Assembly: GCA_037447655.1 (NCBI GenBank)
Contig: JBBHKE010000516.1
Coordinates: 93,322 to 155,321, forward strand
Source: Zygnema cylindricum
Lineage: Eukaryota; Streptophyta; Zygnematophyceae; Zygnematales; Zygnemataceae
Direction of reading: 5' to 3'
DNA: 62,000 nucleotides
Positions within the stretch are counted from its first letter, which is position 1; each line of letters begins with the position of its first letter. The position numbers were made by a program, and so were the translations under genes. Below are positions 21,749 to 32,758 of the stretch, in pieces. The notes under the pieces are model-generated. The model did not search any database, had not been told where the DNA came from, and saw only the letters and a program-made list of their open reading frames with translations.

Positions 21749-23093
21749 CTACAATTTTATCCTCAACAACTTCATCAGTAAAAAATCTTCAACATCATAT
21801 TTTTTTACCACATTAGTCGAAGAAATTTTATCATACAAAGCAGCAAAATGAACCAAACAAACATCTTCTAAACAAATTGGACGTAACGCATAACGTTCTA
21901 ATAACGCATTTGGTTTAACAACATTAGTATCATCTTTATCAATTTTTTGTAATTCATAAAACAATCTCATTAAACACACCCTATCTTCAGGTTTATTTGT
22001 ATTTATGTAAACAGTACCTCGTGAACTATTTCTTAAAGGTAAACCTAACAAAATATATTACGCCTCTTGAGCCGACACTTCATGTGTAGAAATAAAACTA
22101 TTGCCAATTAGTTTAAATTGATCTATTATATTTTCATTCCCATTTCGAGCTTTATTACAAGCTTTTTCTATAATGTTACTCATCCCTCGTTGACCTTTCG
22201 TCATATAGCTAACAAAATGGTCTAAACAAAACTGTATATCCGTATTAGTTTGCCATAATGATAAAACTTTAATATTATATGCATTTATTTTGCATTCATT
22301 AGAATTACGTTTAATAAAAATAATAGTTTTATGTATAGTACAATGAAAAACATCCAAATACTCTTTCTCATTTACCATAAATTTATTTAACATATCAACA
22401 AAATACATTTGACTGTCAAAAGTAACACCAAAAGTCTGTAACCAATCATGGATTTTCTTCCATATTTCTTTCCCTTTTCTTACATCAATAGTATCGTTCT
22501 TGTATGGGAGTTACTGTTCTAGACATTGGAGGAAAAGGATAACCAAAACGACAAGAGAAATTTGATTTGTTTTTTCTCATGAAATAATTTTTTCGATGTT
22601 TATTGATTTGGACGCCTATTAAAGACTCATTTACCCCATCTTTCGAACAAGTAATATATAAATCAATAAAAGCAATAATTTTAGCTTTATCTAATACGCC
22701 TAAACTGTAAAATAAATTTTGAAAAGTATTAACATAACAAATTAAATGTGTATGAGGAGAACCTCGATTTTGGAACTCATCAACAGTAAACCAATCAGTT
22801 AGACCCCCTATAACTTCGGAACATCTTTTAAGAACCAAATTAAAAAATAATTGAATTCTATGCCGATAATATCGAGAACAAGTAACAGGATCTAATCGAA
22901 CTAACCGACATATTTCATCAAAACTTAAATTTTTAGCCTCTTGCAAAGTGATTATTTTATTATCAATTGTTTTTGACAAAATTTGATGTAATTCAGACCA
23001 TTTTGTATCTGCCATAGGAAATGACATAAAAAACGTAGGTCGACCAAGTTGTCTAAACATTGAAAAAATATCACGTTTAGTTGCTATCCAATA
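21749..23093 (-). pseudogene. Helentron Rep (HUH endonuclease) domain
   Basis: Begins after an in-frame TAA with RDIFSMFRQLGRPTFFMSF. The HUH metal-binding motif is RGSPHTHLI, His codons at about 22746-22754. The catalytic Tyr block is HFVSYMTKGQRGMS (about 22180-22220), with the Tyr-x-x-Lys arrangement usual for Helentrons. Breaks: a TAA between RKSP and YWIATKR near 23094 (normally Gln), a frameshift near 22490 (one frame to the next at NDTIDVRKGK), and a TAA at 22058 (QEA then YILLGLP). Confidence 0.88.
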
Positions 23094-24802
23094 TTAAGGT
23101 GATTTCCTAATTTTATTAAATTCTTGATATAAAAAATCATTTTGAAAAAATTCTAATCTTTTCTCTTCATTAAGCAGATGACCAACATTGATGACATTTT
23201 CATTTAAATGTTTAATATAACTTTTCCTCAATTTTATGTGTGTAACATTACGAATTTGACCAAGTTGATACCTACGAAGTTTAAAGAAAATATTTGAAAT
23301 GTGACAAGCTACACGGCCATCAACATTACGTAGTTCCCACTTGCATACATCTCTATATGTAGTATTTTTTTGTAGTCTATCATTCAATGGCAATCTAGCT
23401 TCTCCACAAAAAATAGACGGATAACTCAACTCTTCTGCATACGTATCTTGAAAAATACTTTTTGGTGTTTGACCCTCCCCAGGTGCAACTTCTATTATAG
23501 TATTTGGAGAAAAAAAATCCTCATCCCATTCAACTAAAGTATCTGTAACGCCTACAGTTGGCATATTGTTTATATCATAATTAACATCTACATCATCTAA
23601 AACATTTCCTTTATCCTCTTCATTATCCATTATAATACCTTCATATGAGTCATCATTATTTTCATAATTGATTTGATCATCTACTACATCACACTCATTA
23701 CGACAATTGCGTACAAAATTCATGTTATCCTCACTCATTGTTATACCATATTTTTTATATAAATACCCATTTTTACACAAATACTCAAGCGCAATAAAAA
23801 CTTTCTGCGGAAAAATGGTTTCACTCCACATAGAACTACGAGCAGACATTCGTCTCTTAAAACGTAACATAATTGTCTGTAGTGAATTACGAATCCTAGG
23901 AAGACTAACCAAAGTCTCTGAAATTTGCATTGGAACATTAACAATCCCACCAACAACTCCAAATTGACCATAACAAATCTTTAAATGTTTAATTACCATA
24001 AAAGGAATACGAGGAGCGATTAATCGTTCCTCCAAATTACTTAAATTTTTTTTAGACAATCGTTTCGACATGGAAATTTCATCCCATTAGCTACATAAAA
24101 TAATGGAACTTTAATACTTTTTAATGATTTCTTACACAAATCACAAATAAAATTATCATTAGCCCTCAATTTACCATAGTCAATATGACCTTTCGACACA
24201 TTTGAAAGAGAATCAAAGTCTTTAGGTAAAAACTTTGAAACATAATCACGAAAAAATAATTGACTACAACAACAACATCCAAAGAAAGGACCTTCTTCAA
24301 TTTTTTTACGAAATAATAATTTAATTTTACTAAACTCATCCGAATAAACTCGGTCATCAATTAACCCAAATTTTGAGATGTACTCTATAGTTTTCTTCTT
24401 AATGTTAAAAGAATGAGAATCCTCCCTATAATCATCCAATAATGACACACTATTGTTTAACAAATATATACGAGAACCACCAATCTCCATGACAAAGTAA
24501 TCACGAGCAAGACAGGCATCTTTAACATTATCAAAAACACCTAAGTCAAAAACAGTAACTCGATTTTTCACTATTTTAGCAAATAAACCAACAAAATGAT
24601 TTTTAACTTTTAAAACACCTAAATTATCACCCACAAAACCATACATATTTTTTAGCCTAACAAGACCAAATGAAAATAAAGAATGAAGAACTAACTCCTT
24701 CCCAGAAAAACAATCAAAATCAGATTCAGAACATAAAATAACATTATTCATTTTTCGATACTTATGTAAACCCAAAACAAATAAACCATAATCATACGCC
24801 AA
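23094..24802 (-). pseudogene. Helentron cysteine-rich and DUF6570-like region
   Basis: Sits directly before the Rep domain, as in other Helentrons. The proximal half has FGCCCCSQLFF and FICDLCKKSLK, two cysteine pairs, followed by FYVANGMKFP. The distal half has NLEERLIAPRIPFMVIKHL, VNVPMQISETLVSLPR and LRFKRRMS, a layout typical of DUF6570. The frame shifts within an eight-A run at about 24050, between CLKK and NLSNLEERL. Confidence 0.8.
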
Positions 24803-25318
24803 AGCAGCTTGAATGTCATCACAATAGGTACCTAACGGTATATGATATTTTTTCCCAATTCGTTATTTCACCACAAACTCAATGTTATTTAAAACCGAAA
24901 CACCAACAAAAGACTTACCAATATCTACAATCTTATCTCCATTTACATTATTCCTACTTGTAATCCTACTTTTTTTAACACCTCGAAAATTAACACACAT
25001 GTTATTTATTTGTTCTATAGGTTTTTTCCTTTTTTTATCTACACTTATAGTTCCAAGTGACTCCGCACTATCACTATTACATAGTACAACATTATCACAA
25101 TTATAATTGTCTTTACAAACATTCTCCAAAGTAACATCACTGTCAGAAATAATTTGAACATTTTCAATACATTCTTTACTAGACAACATATGCATAATAT
25201 CTCTGTCCATAGCTTTTTCACATTCAGATAAACATAGTTTATTAACTTGTCTATTAAAGTTACATGGCACATCATCCATTAAAACATCATAATGAACACC
25301 AGTGAAATATAAAGACAA
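24803..25318 (-). pseudogene. Helentron linker between OTU and DUF6570
   Basis: Starts in the OTU tail (LYFTGVHYDVLMDD), then a low-conservation acidic linker, then IGKKYHIPLGTYCDDIQAAL leading into the next domain. A TAA at 24863-24865 interrupts an otherwise continuous frame. The Lys/Arg cluster DKKRKKPIEQ could act as a nuclear signal, but that is a guess. Confidence 0.65.
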
Positions 25319-25712
25319 ACCATCACCAGCCCATCTTTCACTAGGCTACAAAAATTAGCATTCCAAATATGAAAAACAGTATCAAACACTATTGCAGCAA
25401 TGCGTACTTCACCACAACTTCCCCAAACTTTATCAACATAAATAAACATTTGATAATGATTAAAGTCTTTAAATGAAATTCCATGCCCAGAACTGATGTA
25501 AACAGCATGCTCACCCCAATGACAAAATAAATAATTAATAATTGCTAATTTAACATTAAAATACTTAGACTCACACCCAAACAATAACAAAGATAGAGCA
25601 CGAAACAAACAATTCCCATCTCCAGTAACATGTAATCGAAAAAGAGGAATACGTGCCATTATAAGCTTACCTAGAATAGAACACCCAAAAGACGACAAAA
25701 AAACACTTACAC
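25279..25712 (-). pseudogene. Helentron OTU-type cysteine protease domain
   Basis: The OTU catalytic block GDGNCLFRALSLLLFG is intact. Further on, WGSCGEVRIAAIVFDTVFHIWN matches the OTU middle region (WGGxxEIxAxA-like) and GVHYDVL gives the C-terminal His. The exon appears to start at an acceptor (TTTTCTGTTTTCCAG) ending at 25713. A frameshift near 25325-25340 separates the middle of the domain from the SERWAGDGLSLYF tail. OTU proteins cleave ubiquitin-like bonds; why Helentrons carry one is unknown. Confidence 0.88.
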
Positions 25713-25858
25713 CTGGAAAACAGAAAAAAGAAAAATGTTAAACAAATATATTACAATAACATTTATTTAAAAAGTATAACAACAAACATACATTACGCAT
25801 AAAAAAAAAAAACAAAAAAAACCTACATACAAAAAATTAAAAATGTAAAAGTACTTAC

Positions 25859-26035
25859 CGAAAATTTCAGGCCTTCACAACGAATGATAAGAGTGACAAT
25901 ACGTAAAGTATAAAGAAGACTAAAAAAAAAACCACGAAAGACACGATTCGTTTGCGCAGCCAAAAGGCGTACAATAAACAGCAACAGCTACAACAACAGC
26001 TACGACAATGACACGTCCAAAGCGCTACTTCAGCC
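25859..26035 (-). other. Predicted 5' exon of the Helentron transcript
   Basis: A donor (TTTTCG then GTAAGTAC) at 25851-25858 pairs with the acceptor before the OTU exon, giving an intron of about 145 bases. The short frame here is Cys-, Leu- and Val-rich and ends in a stop before the donor, so the exon is probably untranslated leader. The 5' limit is inferred from the TATA-like site. Confidence 0.4.
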
Positions 26036-26060
26036 ACAGCTACGATGGCGCAACCCTCTC

Positions 26061-26070
26061 CTTTATAATA
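26061..26070 (-). promoter_or_regulatory. TATA-like box upstream of the Helentron
   Basis: TATTATAAAG on the minus strand, about 200 bases before the predicted donor. The sequence switches from AT-rich to more GC-rich around this site, which may also mark the element edge. Confidence 0.35.
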
Positions 26071-26079
26071 CACACCTAT

Positions 26080-27020
26080 ATATCACAATTGGTTCTTCGT
26101 ATATCAACCGCCGATAGAGGTTACTAACATGCACAGCAAATGAACCGCCAATGACAATGAACAAACTGACAAGGCGGTACACAACCGTATGAGCGTTTCA
26201 AGACCGGCACACTATCTACGAACCGACAACACCAATCAGTACCGCCGGCAGACAATCTACGACACGAAGTTAAAAGTCCGTACCACCAGCAGACAACCTA
26301 CGAAACGACACAACCGAACCCACCGGCCGACTAATAAACAAGGAAGACGTTAAAAAAACAAATCCGATCCGCCGGCACAATGTAACAAACCGGAAAAAGG
26401 CGTGTAACTTCCGCAGACACCATTAACGATACATTTCACATGAAACGTTTCAAATCGACAAGAAAATCCGTCGTCAATAGATGACGTCGCAAAAATAGCG
26501 TGAAACCATTGTAAGCCCTATAACGTACGGAACCGAAAAAAACAAACTGCCGGATGCTAATACTATCGGAAACAATGCAACACCACAAATTCAATAATGA
26601 CAACACGCCCAAAGAACGTACAAATTACGTACAGTACCATCACAACAACGAACTGTACTGTACAACAACGACATGCCCTTGGCAACCAAAGGACAAAGCA
26701 CCGTACACCCCGTACCGCCCGCGATTTCAATCACCGGCACAGTTGACAGGACGGATCGAAACTGCTACACTACAGTACAGGGACGACGACAAAGTTATCG
26801 CCACAGTTTGACCCGCGGCCGAACGACAAAGATGGTTTGAAACGGACAAATTTCAGTCAACGGCGCTAAATCGTACGGCAACATAAACAACATGGCCACG
26901 TTTCTGTTGACGTAAATGACGTCTAAGGGCTATACACGTCCAAACAACAAAAAAACCTTTCGCCTGCTCAACTCATTCACCTCCATTTTAGTGCGAATCC
27001 AGCAATTATACATGGTACTG
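26080..27020. other. GC-richer flank of the Helentron; no gene
   Basis: Many CGACA, ACCGCCGG and CCGAAC words, no convincing coding frame. Near 26668-26700 the segment CCCTTGGCAACCAAAGGACAAAGCACC is a copy (reverse) of a short dispersed repeat found also near 27240, 47090 and 47940. Confidence 0.5.
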
Positions 27021-27229
27021 TACACCGCCAACCGCTACCAGCGTAGTGTACGCCAATACCGTCCCATTTATTTCTTTTAATTCTCAAAAGCAATTATCCA
27101 TACTATTTAAAGAAAACCTAAATCCTAACTAGAGTAAACAATTTCTTCAAAGAGTTCCAAAATCCTAATTAGCGTTAACCACGCTAATAAATCGTACACG
27201 CTAAAGAAACTTCTACACTAATAGCGAAA
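27021..27229. mobile_element. TA-flanked MITE, CACCGCC subfamily, decayed
   Basis: Left terminus TACACCGCCAACCGCTACCA; interior follows 13385-13606 and 47701-47921. The right terminus breaks off after CTAATAGCGA and is replaced by the AACCAAAGGGCAAAGCACC dispersed repeat. Confidence 0.7.
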
Positions 27230-27369
27230 AGGCCCATACGCAACCAAAGGGCAAAGCACCGGGTCGCCGCGACTATTATTTAATTACATTTCCACATAAA
27301 GTTTCCCTTTAAAATATGAGCGGACAAATAGAACATTATAATACTCCCCGTATAATAACCCTACAAAAT

Positions 27370-27954
27370 ATAGTTCAAAAGTAGGCGTTTTTATGGTAGG
27401 CGTTTGGTAGGCGCACAAAACTTGGCACAAAACTCGCGCAGATGAGGCACTGTTTGTGTGTGCGTTGTGCACACCCTTGTACGAACGTACGAATATGACG
27501 TATCATCGTAGTACAGCGCACGCAGCCGGAAGAATTTTTTTAGCGAACTGACACGGCGTAGGATGACATTGACACGGCGTAGGATGACATTCCGCAGGAA
27601 AAAAATCCCGAAAAAAAAAAAAAAAACGGACGTAAGTCCTATCGTAAATTGTGTTATGGGCTTTTCATGTGATCTTCTTAGATCGCTACTTTGATCAGCG
27701 ACCGTCCGATCGTCCAAATCTGACGGATTAAATAAAAAACACCTCAAAACTCACAGAAAAATATTTTTTTGTCCGAATGTTTTTCAAAATTTATGCATGA
27801 CGTTTAATTCTTTATCGATCGATGTGCAACTCAACCCTGTTCCTATTTTATTTCATTTTGCGGCCAATACAATATGGGTCTTAAGGGCATATTGTATGTG
27901 TTGCGTACAATAGGCATATTGTCTGGGCGTACGTTCACCTACTTTTGAACTATG
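27370..27954. mobile_element. Mutator-like MITE with 9-bp target duplication, 585 bp
   Basis: Ends ATAGTTCAAAAGTAGG and CCTACTTTTGAACTATG are inverted copies. The 9-mer CTACAAAAT is present on both sides (27361-27369 and 27955-27963). A 9-bp duplication is characteristic of the Mutator superfamily. Interior blocks match 10053-10369 in reverse. It includes a doubled GACACGGCGTAGGATGACAT motif at 27550-27590. No transposase. Confidence 0.8.
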
Positions 27955-27963
27955 CTACAAAAT

Positions 27964-28689
27964 TAGTAATGTGTACGAGCGATCAAACAAATTATCCTCC
28001 ACAATATTAGTGATCGGAGATTACGGAAAGTCGTGCCGGAGTAGTTGTCCCATTGGTTTGTCAATGGATCTTCGTGACCAAACTTTGACCAGATCGTCAC
28101 GATAAAAATTATGCGTGTCAGTGCATCGCTATCCCATCACTGCTATCCTGTTGTTATATCGTTATGCAGTCATTGTATAAGGTAGCAATAGAGTACCCAA
28201 ATCCGTACCTGATCCGTACCCAGCCGGCCGCGTCGGATCTGGAACGGATTCGGGTGCCAAATTCTGGGGGCCAAACAAAATCGGCCGGGTGATTAAAACA
28301 AAAAGAAACAAATTCAGGTACGGCCGAGTAACCAAAAAACGAAAATTTTGAAGGTTTCGTAGGTACCATAGTTGTTCAATACGTGCTAATTTTTACTGTT
28401 TTACTATTTTTACATAGTATTCGTCAGTTTCGTACTTTTCGCAAATTTCGTTTAGGTTTCGTTGTACGGGAAAATTTACGAAATTTTTCAACAAAGACGT
28501 TGCACCATTTGTGCGCGCGAAGTTTGAATTTCTATAGGAATGTCCTCCTCTACAGGGAAGCCGCCATTGAAGCTCCTTTATGAGGAAGCCGCCACTGATG
28601 ATGCCATAGAAGAGGCCACTAAAGTTGCCATTGAAACCGCTAATGAAACATTGCCGAACCTCACCACAAGCATCCATGTATAGAACTCG
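27964..28689. other. Unannotated spacer
   Basis: No supported gene. Contains GATCCGTACC/GATCTGGAACGGATT words near 28210-28250 and a short duplicated GGAAGCCGCCA motif near 28556 and 28585. Confidence 0.45.
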
Positions 28690-29460
28690 ACGAACAAAGT
28701 GGGAGCAAGTTATGGCTCAAGACGATGGGCTTCTTTGAAACAACGGAATATGTATCTTTTTGAACCGCAACTTCGAATACAACGGTCAAACCACTAGGAC
28801 CAAAAACCACCTTCTTGGAAATGTGAAGAGTGGAGGGATTAGACCTTCCGATTTATGTCCAGACAAAGTGAAGGAGTTTAGTGCATCTGAAACCGTAAAA
28901 TATTTTCATGGCTCTGAGAATTATGTAATATCCGATTTGGATGAACTTATCCGATCTGGATGAACTCACCAGAAGTCTTAGATCTAGCCAGAGCAACAAA
29001 GCACAAGGTGTGCAAAAGAAAATAACAAATATTTTTAATAAGCATAACACGAAGAAGGTAGATGTAGCATGGGCAACAACTTTGTTTGCCTATGGCTTGC
29101 AGCTTTGACTATAATTTGAGCCGCATTAGCAGTGACGAAAACCGGAGAGATAGAGGGGGTCTTACAAGTTACTTTACCGGAGTGCCATGAGAACTCGTCT
29201 CTTGTTAGAGACGAACGAGACTCTACATAAAGATTTGGCAAGTTACGTGGAAACAATTAAGGTCACTGTTGCCTCAATCACATCAAATGGGTGGACAACG
29301 GTTGATGACACGCCTCTCTTGAACATTCTATCTGTCATCCCCAAAGGTGTCATGATCTTGAAAGCACAAGACAATAGTGGACATATCAAGGTTGTCGAAT
29401 ACATTTGTAGGGTGTTGCAAAAGGCAGTTGCTGCGGTAGGTGTTGAAAAAGGTATTTTCT
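28690..29460 (+). pseudogene. hAT transposase remnant (BED finger and DUF659)
   Basis: Three pieces on the plus strand in shifting frames. About 28695-28870 reads WEQVMAQDDG and then FEYNGQTTRTKNHLLG, a BED zinc finger layout with its CxxC pair lost. About 28985-29090 reads like QKKITNIF and VAWATTLFAYGL, the linker before the catalytic domain. About 29235-29460 reads SNGWTTVDDTPLLNILSV and GVMILKAQDNSGHIKVVEYI, a clear DUF659 match. The hATC dimerisation region is missing. It is dead, but its family could have supplied transposase for MITEs such as 423-1262. Confidence 0.75.
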
Positions 29461-29559
29461 ATTTTTCAGTTTTTTTTGTTTCAAAGTCTGTGATGTCATT
29501 TAAGTCCTCATACTTGTCCCAATCATTGAGGACTCAAAGACAGCCATGGCTGCCTTAGG

Positions 29560-29989
29560 TAGACAGGGAAATAGGCAAAAGGAGCATGAGGCACAACCCC
29601 TTGCAAAAGATAGGCGGTCAGACCAAGATTTCATCCTAAGTCATACAAGATGACCGCCGTATGGCGTAGCCGTTTGTTTTATCCGTTATGTCTTGATGAC
29701 GCATTATGTATTTGGGGTGTGATTCGTATTTAAACATATACGCGGTGACATGTTCTATTTGACGCATAACAACACAAAACGAACATGAAACAAACGGAAC
29801 CCCACGAAATAATGGACCGCACTAAATGAACGAAAAAACATTTAATTACAACGGACGAAATCAAATGTCGGTTCTCGATCGGACGGCTCACAGTGGAGCC
29901 AACACACTAAAATGGATATTTGGCAATTTGTGAGCTAATGTCGGCCGATGACATGTGGCAAGCCATGGGTGGAAAGTAGACATTACGGG
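29560..29989. other. Unannotated spacer
   Basis: No coding frame or repeat recognised. Confidence 0.4.
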
Positions 29990-30270
29990 GAAAGCGACTA
30001 TAGCTCGAGAACTAACAGGCGTTAGCGAAACGGCCATGCCCTACCATGGCCGTAAAAGAAGTACAGCGGCACCTGTACCATCTTGTACCTTACACTCTTA
30101 TGATTGGTTAGGTAAAATAGTAGTAGGGGTTTGAGAGAGGGATTTAGGACTTAGACTTTTTTCAGGCACCTCTCTTTGAGAGACCTTCTGTATTTATAAG
30201 CTATCTTTGGCCAGCAATAACTAGTTGCTCAGGGGAGCAAATTCAGAAATTCTTTTTTCGTCTGATTCAA
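29990..30270 (+). repeat. LTR-like dispersed repeat (copy 1)
   Basis: Shares, in inverted orientation, the blocks GCTCAGGGGAGCAAATTCAG, ATAGGACTTAG-like and CTTTGAGAGA with 52470-52650, and the upstream GTACCTTAC/GGTACAA part with 34200-34330. It precedes a copia gag fragment on the same strand, as a 5' LTR would. Confidence 0.55.
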
Positions 30271-30289
30271 AGGTTCAACAACCCAGTGG

Positions 30290-30895
30290 CAACTTTTTTT
30301 TTTCTTGAGCGTCTTATTCAAGAAGTTGCTACCCCTCACGTTCATGTGGACAAGGCCGCCGATCTGTGGGAGGCTCCTGTAAATATTTACAATAGTGGTA
30401 CGATTCAGCAACATAAGTTGGCTGATCATAAGGTGCAAGCATATGTTTACAAACGAGTAAAAATGCTAGAATTTGAAATGATTTTTTTGGATTGTTTATG
30501 GAGTTGGAGAGTGCTGGAAAACAGGAGACAAAGAAAAAAAATGTGAATACTTTGCTAATGAAATTGCCAGAGGATTATGAAAACATCCTTAACAGGGTTC
30601 AAGATTTGCGAGATCATCGATGGATCTGGAACTCCGTTGTTGGGATGATTTTGGTTCGGGAAAGCACAATTGAGATTCGGAGAGGAGGAAAAACAGTTCA
30701 AGCATTAGCTGTTGGAACTGACTAGAGGAATCATGATTTTAAGACACCTTATGGAAACTTTGGTGGAGGAGGGAGACAAAACCAATCCGATGGATTCGGG
30801 TCTAGGCCTCCAAATGGCCTTTGTCAATTTTGTAAGATCCAAACAAACGGAAGGGGAAGAGATGCTACCGCTTTTGGGTCGCTTCTATATTTATT
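30290..30895 (+). pseudogene. Copia gag fragment
   Basis: Broken frames read ADLWEAPVNIYNSGTIQQ, then MFMELESAGKQE, VNTLLMKLPEDYENILNRVQ and WNSVVGMILV.ESTIEIRR, the gag_pre-integrase pattern of Ty1/copia. A Gly/Asn-rich stretch leads to GLCQFCK, the first half of the CCHC knuckle, after which similarity ends. At least three frame changes. Confidence 0.72.
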
Positions 30896-31889
30896 CCCCG
30901 CAATTAGATATACTAGGCGATTGAAATAAATTTGACCTTGAAATATACTTTGAGGGCTCGGATTTGGTCGGTGGGTGAGAGCTTGGATAGAAAAATACCG
31001 CCGGACAACTGCCAAAAAGCTCCACTCACACCAGAGATTTGATTCTAAGGCCTAAAAATTTGATGTTCTTTTGTTAGATTAACCCAGCGAGGCAAGCTGC
31101 GCTGAGATGACTTTGTGTACGAAATCATTGAAAGTTAGCACGAGCCAGCGAGACATTCTGACAGCCTTACCACCTCCAGTAGTGTGAAGCATACTTGTTT
31201 AGTAAAAAAAATTTTATTTGTATGACACATTTTGGGTGGTACCACATAAGTTACTATTATGATTTCCAAAATCTACAAAGAATCTTTGTAAGCAAAGTAT
31301 AAAAACAATATTTTTACGATCGGGCGTAAATAGTGACTCGTATAAGGTGTACTATAATGTAGTATTTGTATGCTCATGTATTATATGGAAACGTTTTAGT
31401 GAAATGTAATGATTAAACGCTAAAGAATTTTCCAGCGAAACATTTGAATAACAATTTGTATGGGCTAACAAAACTTAAGATTTGTAAAAGTGTATGTAAA
31501 TGTCATGTTTGTATAAGGTCAGTGGAGGGCAAAATGAGTGTCAAATAATATCCTCCGTGAAATATTTTATCGTGGCTTTCAATGGACTCGCATCCACCTT
31601 GGCGCAAGGCAGCATGGCCTATACGACGTGGAAGCACCTAATCGCGCATTAATTGTGGATTTTTTTGCATTTTTCCACGTGGGAAAACTTTATAATTTTA
31701 ACCGGTGACGATGTCTTCTTTGTGTCACTTGCCACAAACTTAATGGTTCGACCAATGGCGTTTTGTAATCTTTAAAACAGATCATCTGACAGTCAAGTTC
31801 TGTGCCCATAACCCTAGTAAATTGAATCATTCTTCTAGTAAAAATGTTTTACCGACAAAAAAAAAAATTGGTACAGATTGTACGAAACA
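30896..31889. other. Unannotated spacer
   Basis: No gene or recognised repeat; AT-rich in 31200-31500. Confidence 0.45.
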
Positions 31890-31992
31890 GTACGGCTTTC
31901 ACTAAACAACCCTATTTTTTATGTAACAAAACTTTACCCCAAGGGTGAGATTACATTGAAGGAAAAGTGGGGTTGTTTAATAGACATCGTAC
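31890..31992. mobile_element. Small fold-back, about 103 bp
   Basis: GTACGGCTTTCACTAAACAA on the left is inverted on the right as TTGTTTAATAGACATCGTAC, with CCC/GGGG inside. A TAAACAACCCCACTTTTC word also occurs near 7180, in the 6424-7216 element. Confidence 0.5.
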
Positions 31993-32560
31993 ATTTTAGT
32001 ACATATTCGTACCATTTTATTTTTTTGAGAGACAAAACATGTTTACCGAGTTTTTGTCAAGATGCTCCAATATTGTAGACGTAAGTCTTGACTGTTAGAT
32101 GTTTCACTTTTTCAGATCCGCGAAGCAATCGCTCAAATCATCTAAGTGTGTGGAAACTCTCCTCATTAGGAGAGTTGCCTCACACTGGTGGTTCGTGCAC
32201 CATTGGCACGTGAAAAAAAAAGAAATTAAACATCCACGGCCAACACGCGATCGTAGGTCCACACGTCGTACAAACCATGTGCCTCCGGCCACAATTGAGG
32301 GAGGTCCACGAAAATCATTTTGGCAAGCTCCTTCTGGCATCTACCGACCTTCAAATTTTGCTGCGTCTTTTTGCCATTTCATTTCGAAATTTCGGATTAT
32401 ATTTTTAAAGCTACGATTTGGTCGTTATTTTTTTGTAAAAATCATTAATTACCTCCGATGGTACACATATTGTGTTTTGATTGTACGTTTGAATATTTTT
32501 TTAATATTTTTTAAGTCTGAACGCTAACCTACCTGGCACCAATAATAATTGTTTAAGGTT
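31993..32560. other. Unannotated spacer
   Basis: Frames on both strands span 32099-32527, but neither shows a domain, splice context or biased composition. I see no gene. Confidence 0.4.
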
Positions 32561-32758
32561 CACCGCTATTCGTTATTAATGTTAATAACACTAATTCGGT
32601 TGCTACTTTTTCTGACCAAAAATCACAAAATAATGTTAACAACATTATTAAAGGTCTTGGACGACAATTTGCCTTGTCTCCTTGCACTAGATTTGTATTG
32701 TTAATTCTAATTTTTCATTAACCCTAAAAAATATTTACGCTAATAAAGAATAGCGGTG
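32561..32758. mobile_element. MITE, CACCGCTATTCGTTATTA ends, 198 bp
   Basis: CACCGCTATTCGTTATTA on the left and TAATAAAGAATAGCGGTG on the right are inverted, with the same CACCG start as the TA-flanked family. The flanks are TT rather than TA. Interior words (CTAATTCGG, TTTTCATTA) also resemble that family. Confidence 0.65.

Larger units (their letters stand above)
19234..26070 (-). mobile_element. Helentron (OTU + Rep/helicase + endonuclease), decayed
   Basis: Minus-strand order is OTU cysteine protease, a variable linker, a DUF6570-like cysteine region, an HUH Rep nuclease, a PIF1-family helicase, and an exonuclease-endonuclease-phosphatase (AP-type) domain. OTU plus endonuclease fused to Rep/Hel defines the Helentron branch of rolling-circle transposons. 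Base composition is clearly more AT-rich than in the flanking 26.1-27 kb. At least three in-frame stops and several frameshifts break the reading frame. The endonuclease is truncated, so the 3' terminus is missing or displaced. I could not identify diagnostic termini. Confidence 0.9.

Noticed and set aside
25867-26073. 68-codon Cys/Leu-rich frame as a Helentron protein
   Set aside because: It ends in a stop before the predicted donor and resembles no Helentron region; treated as leader sequence.
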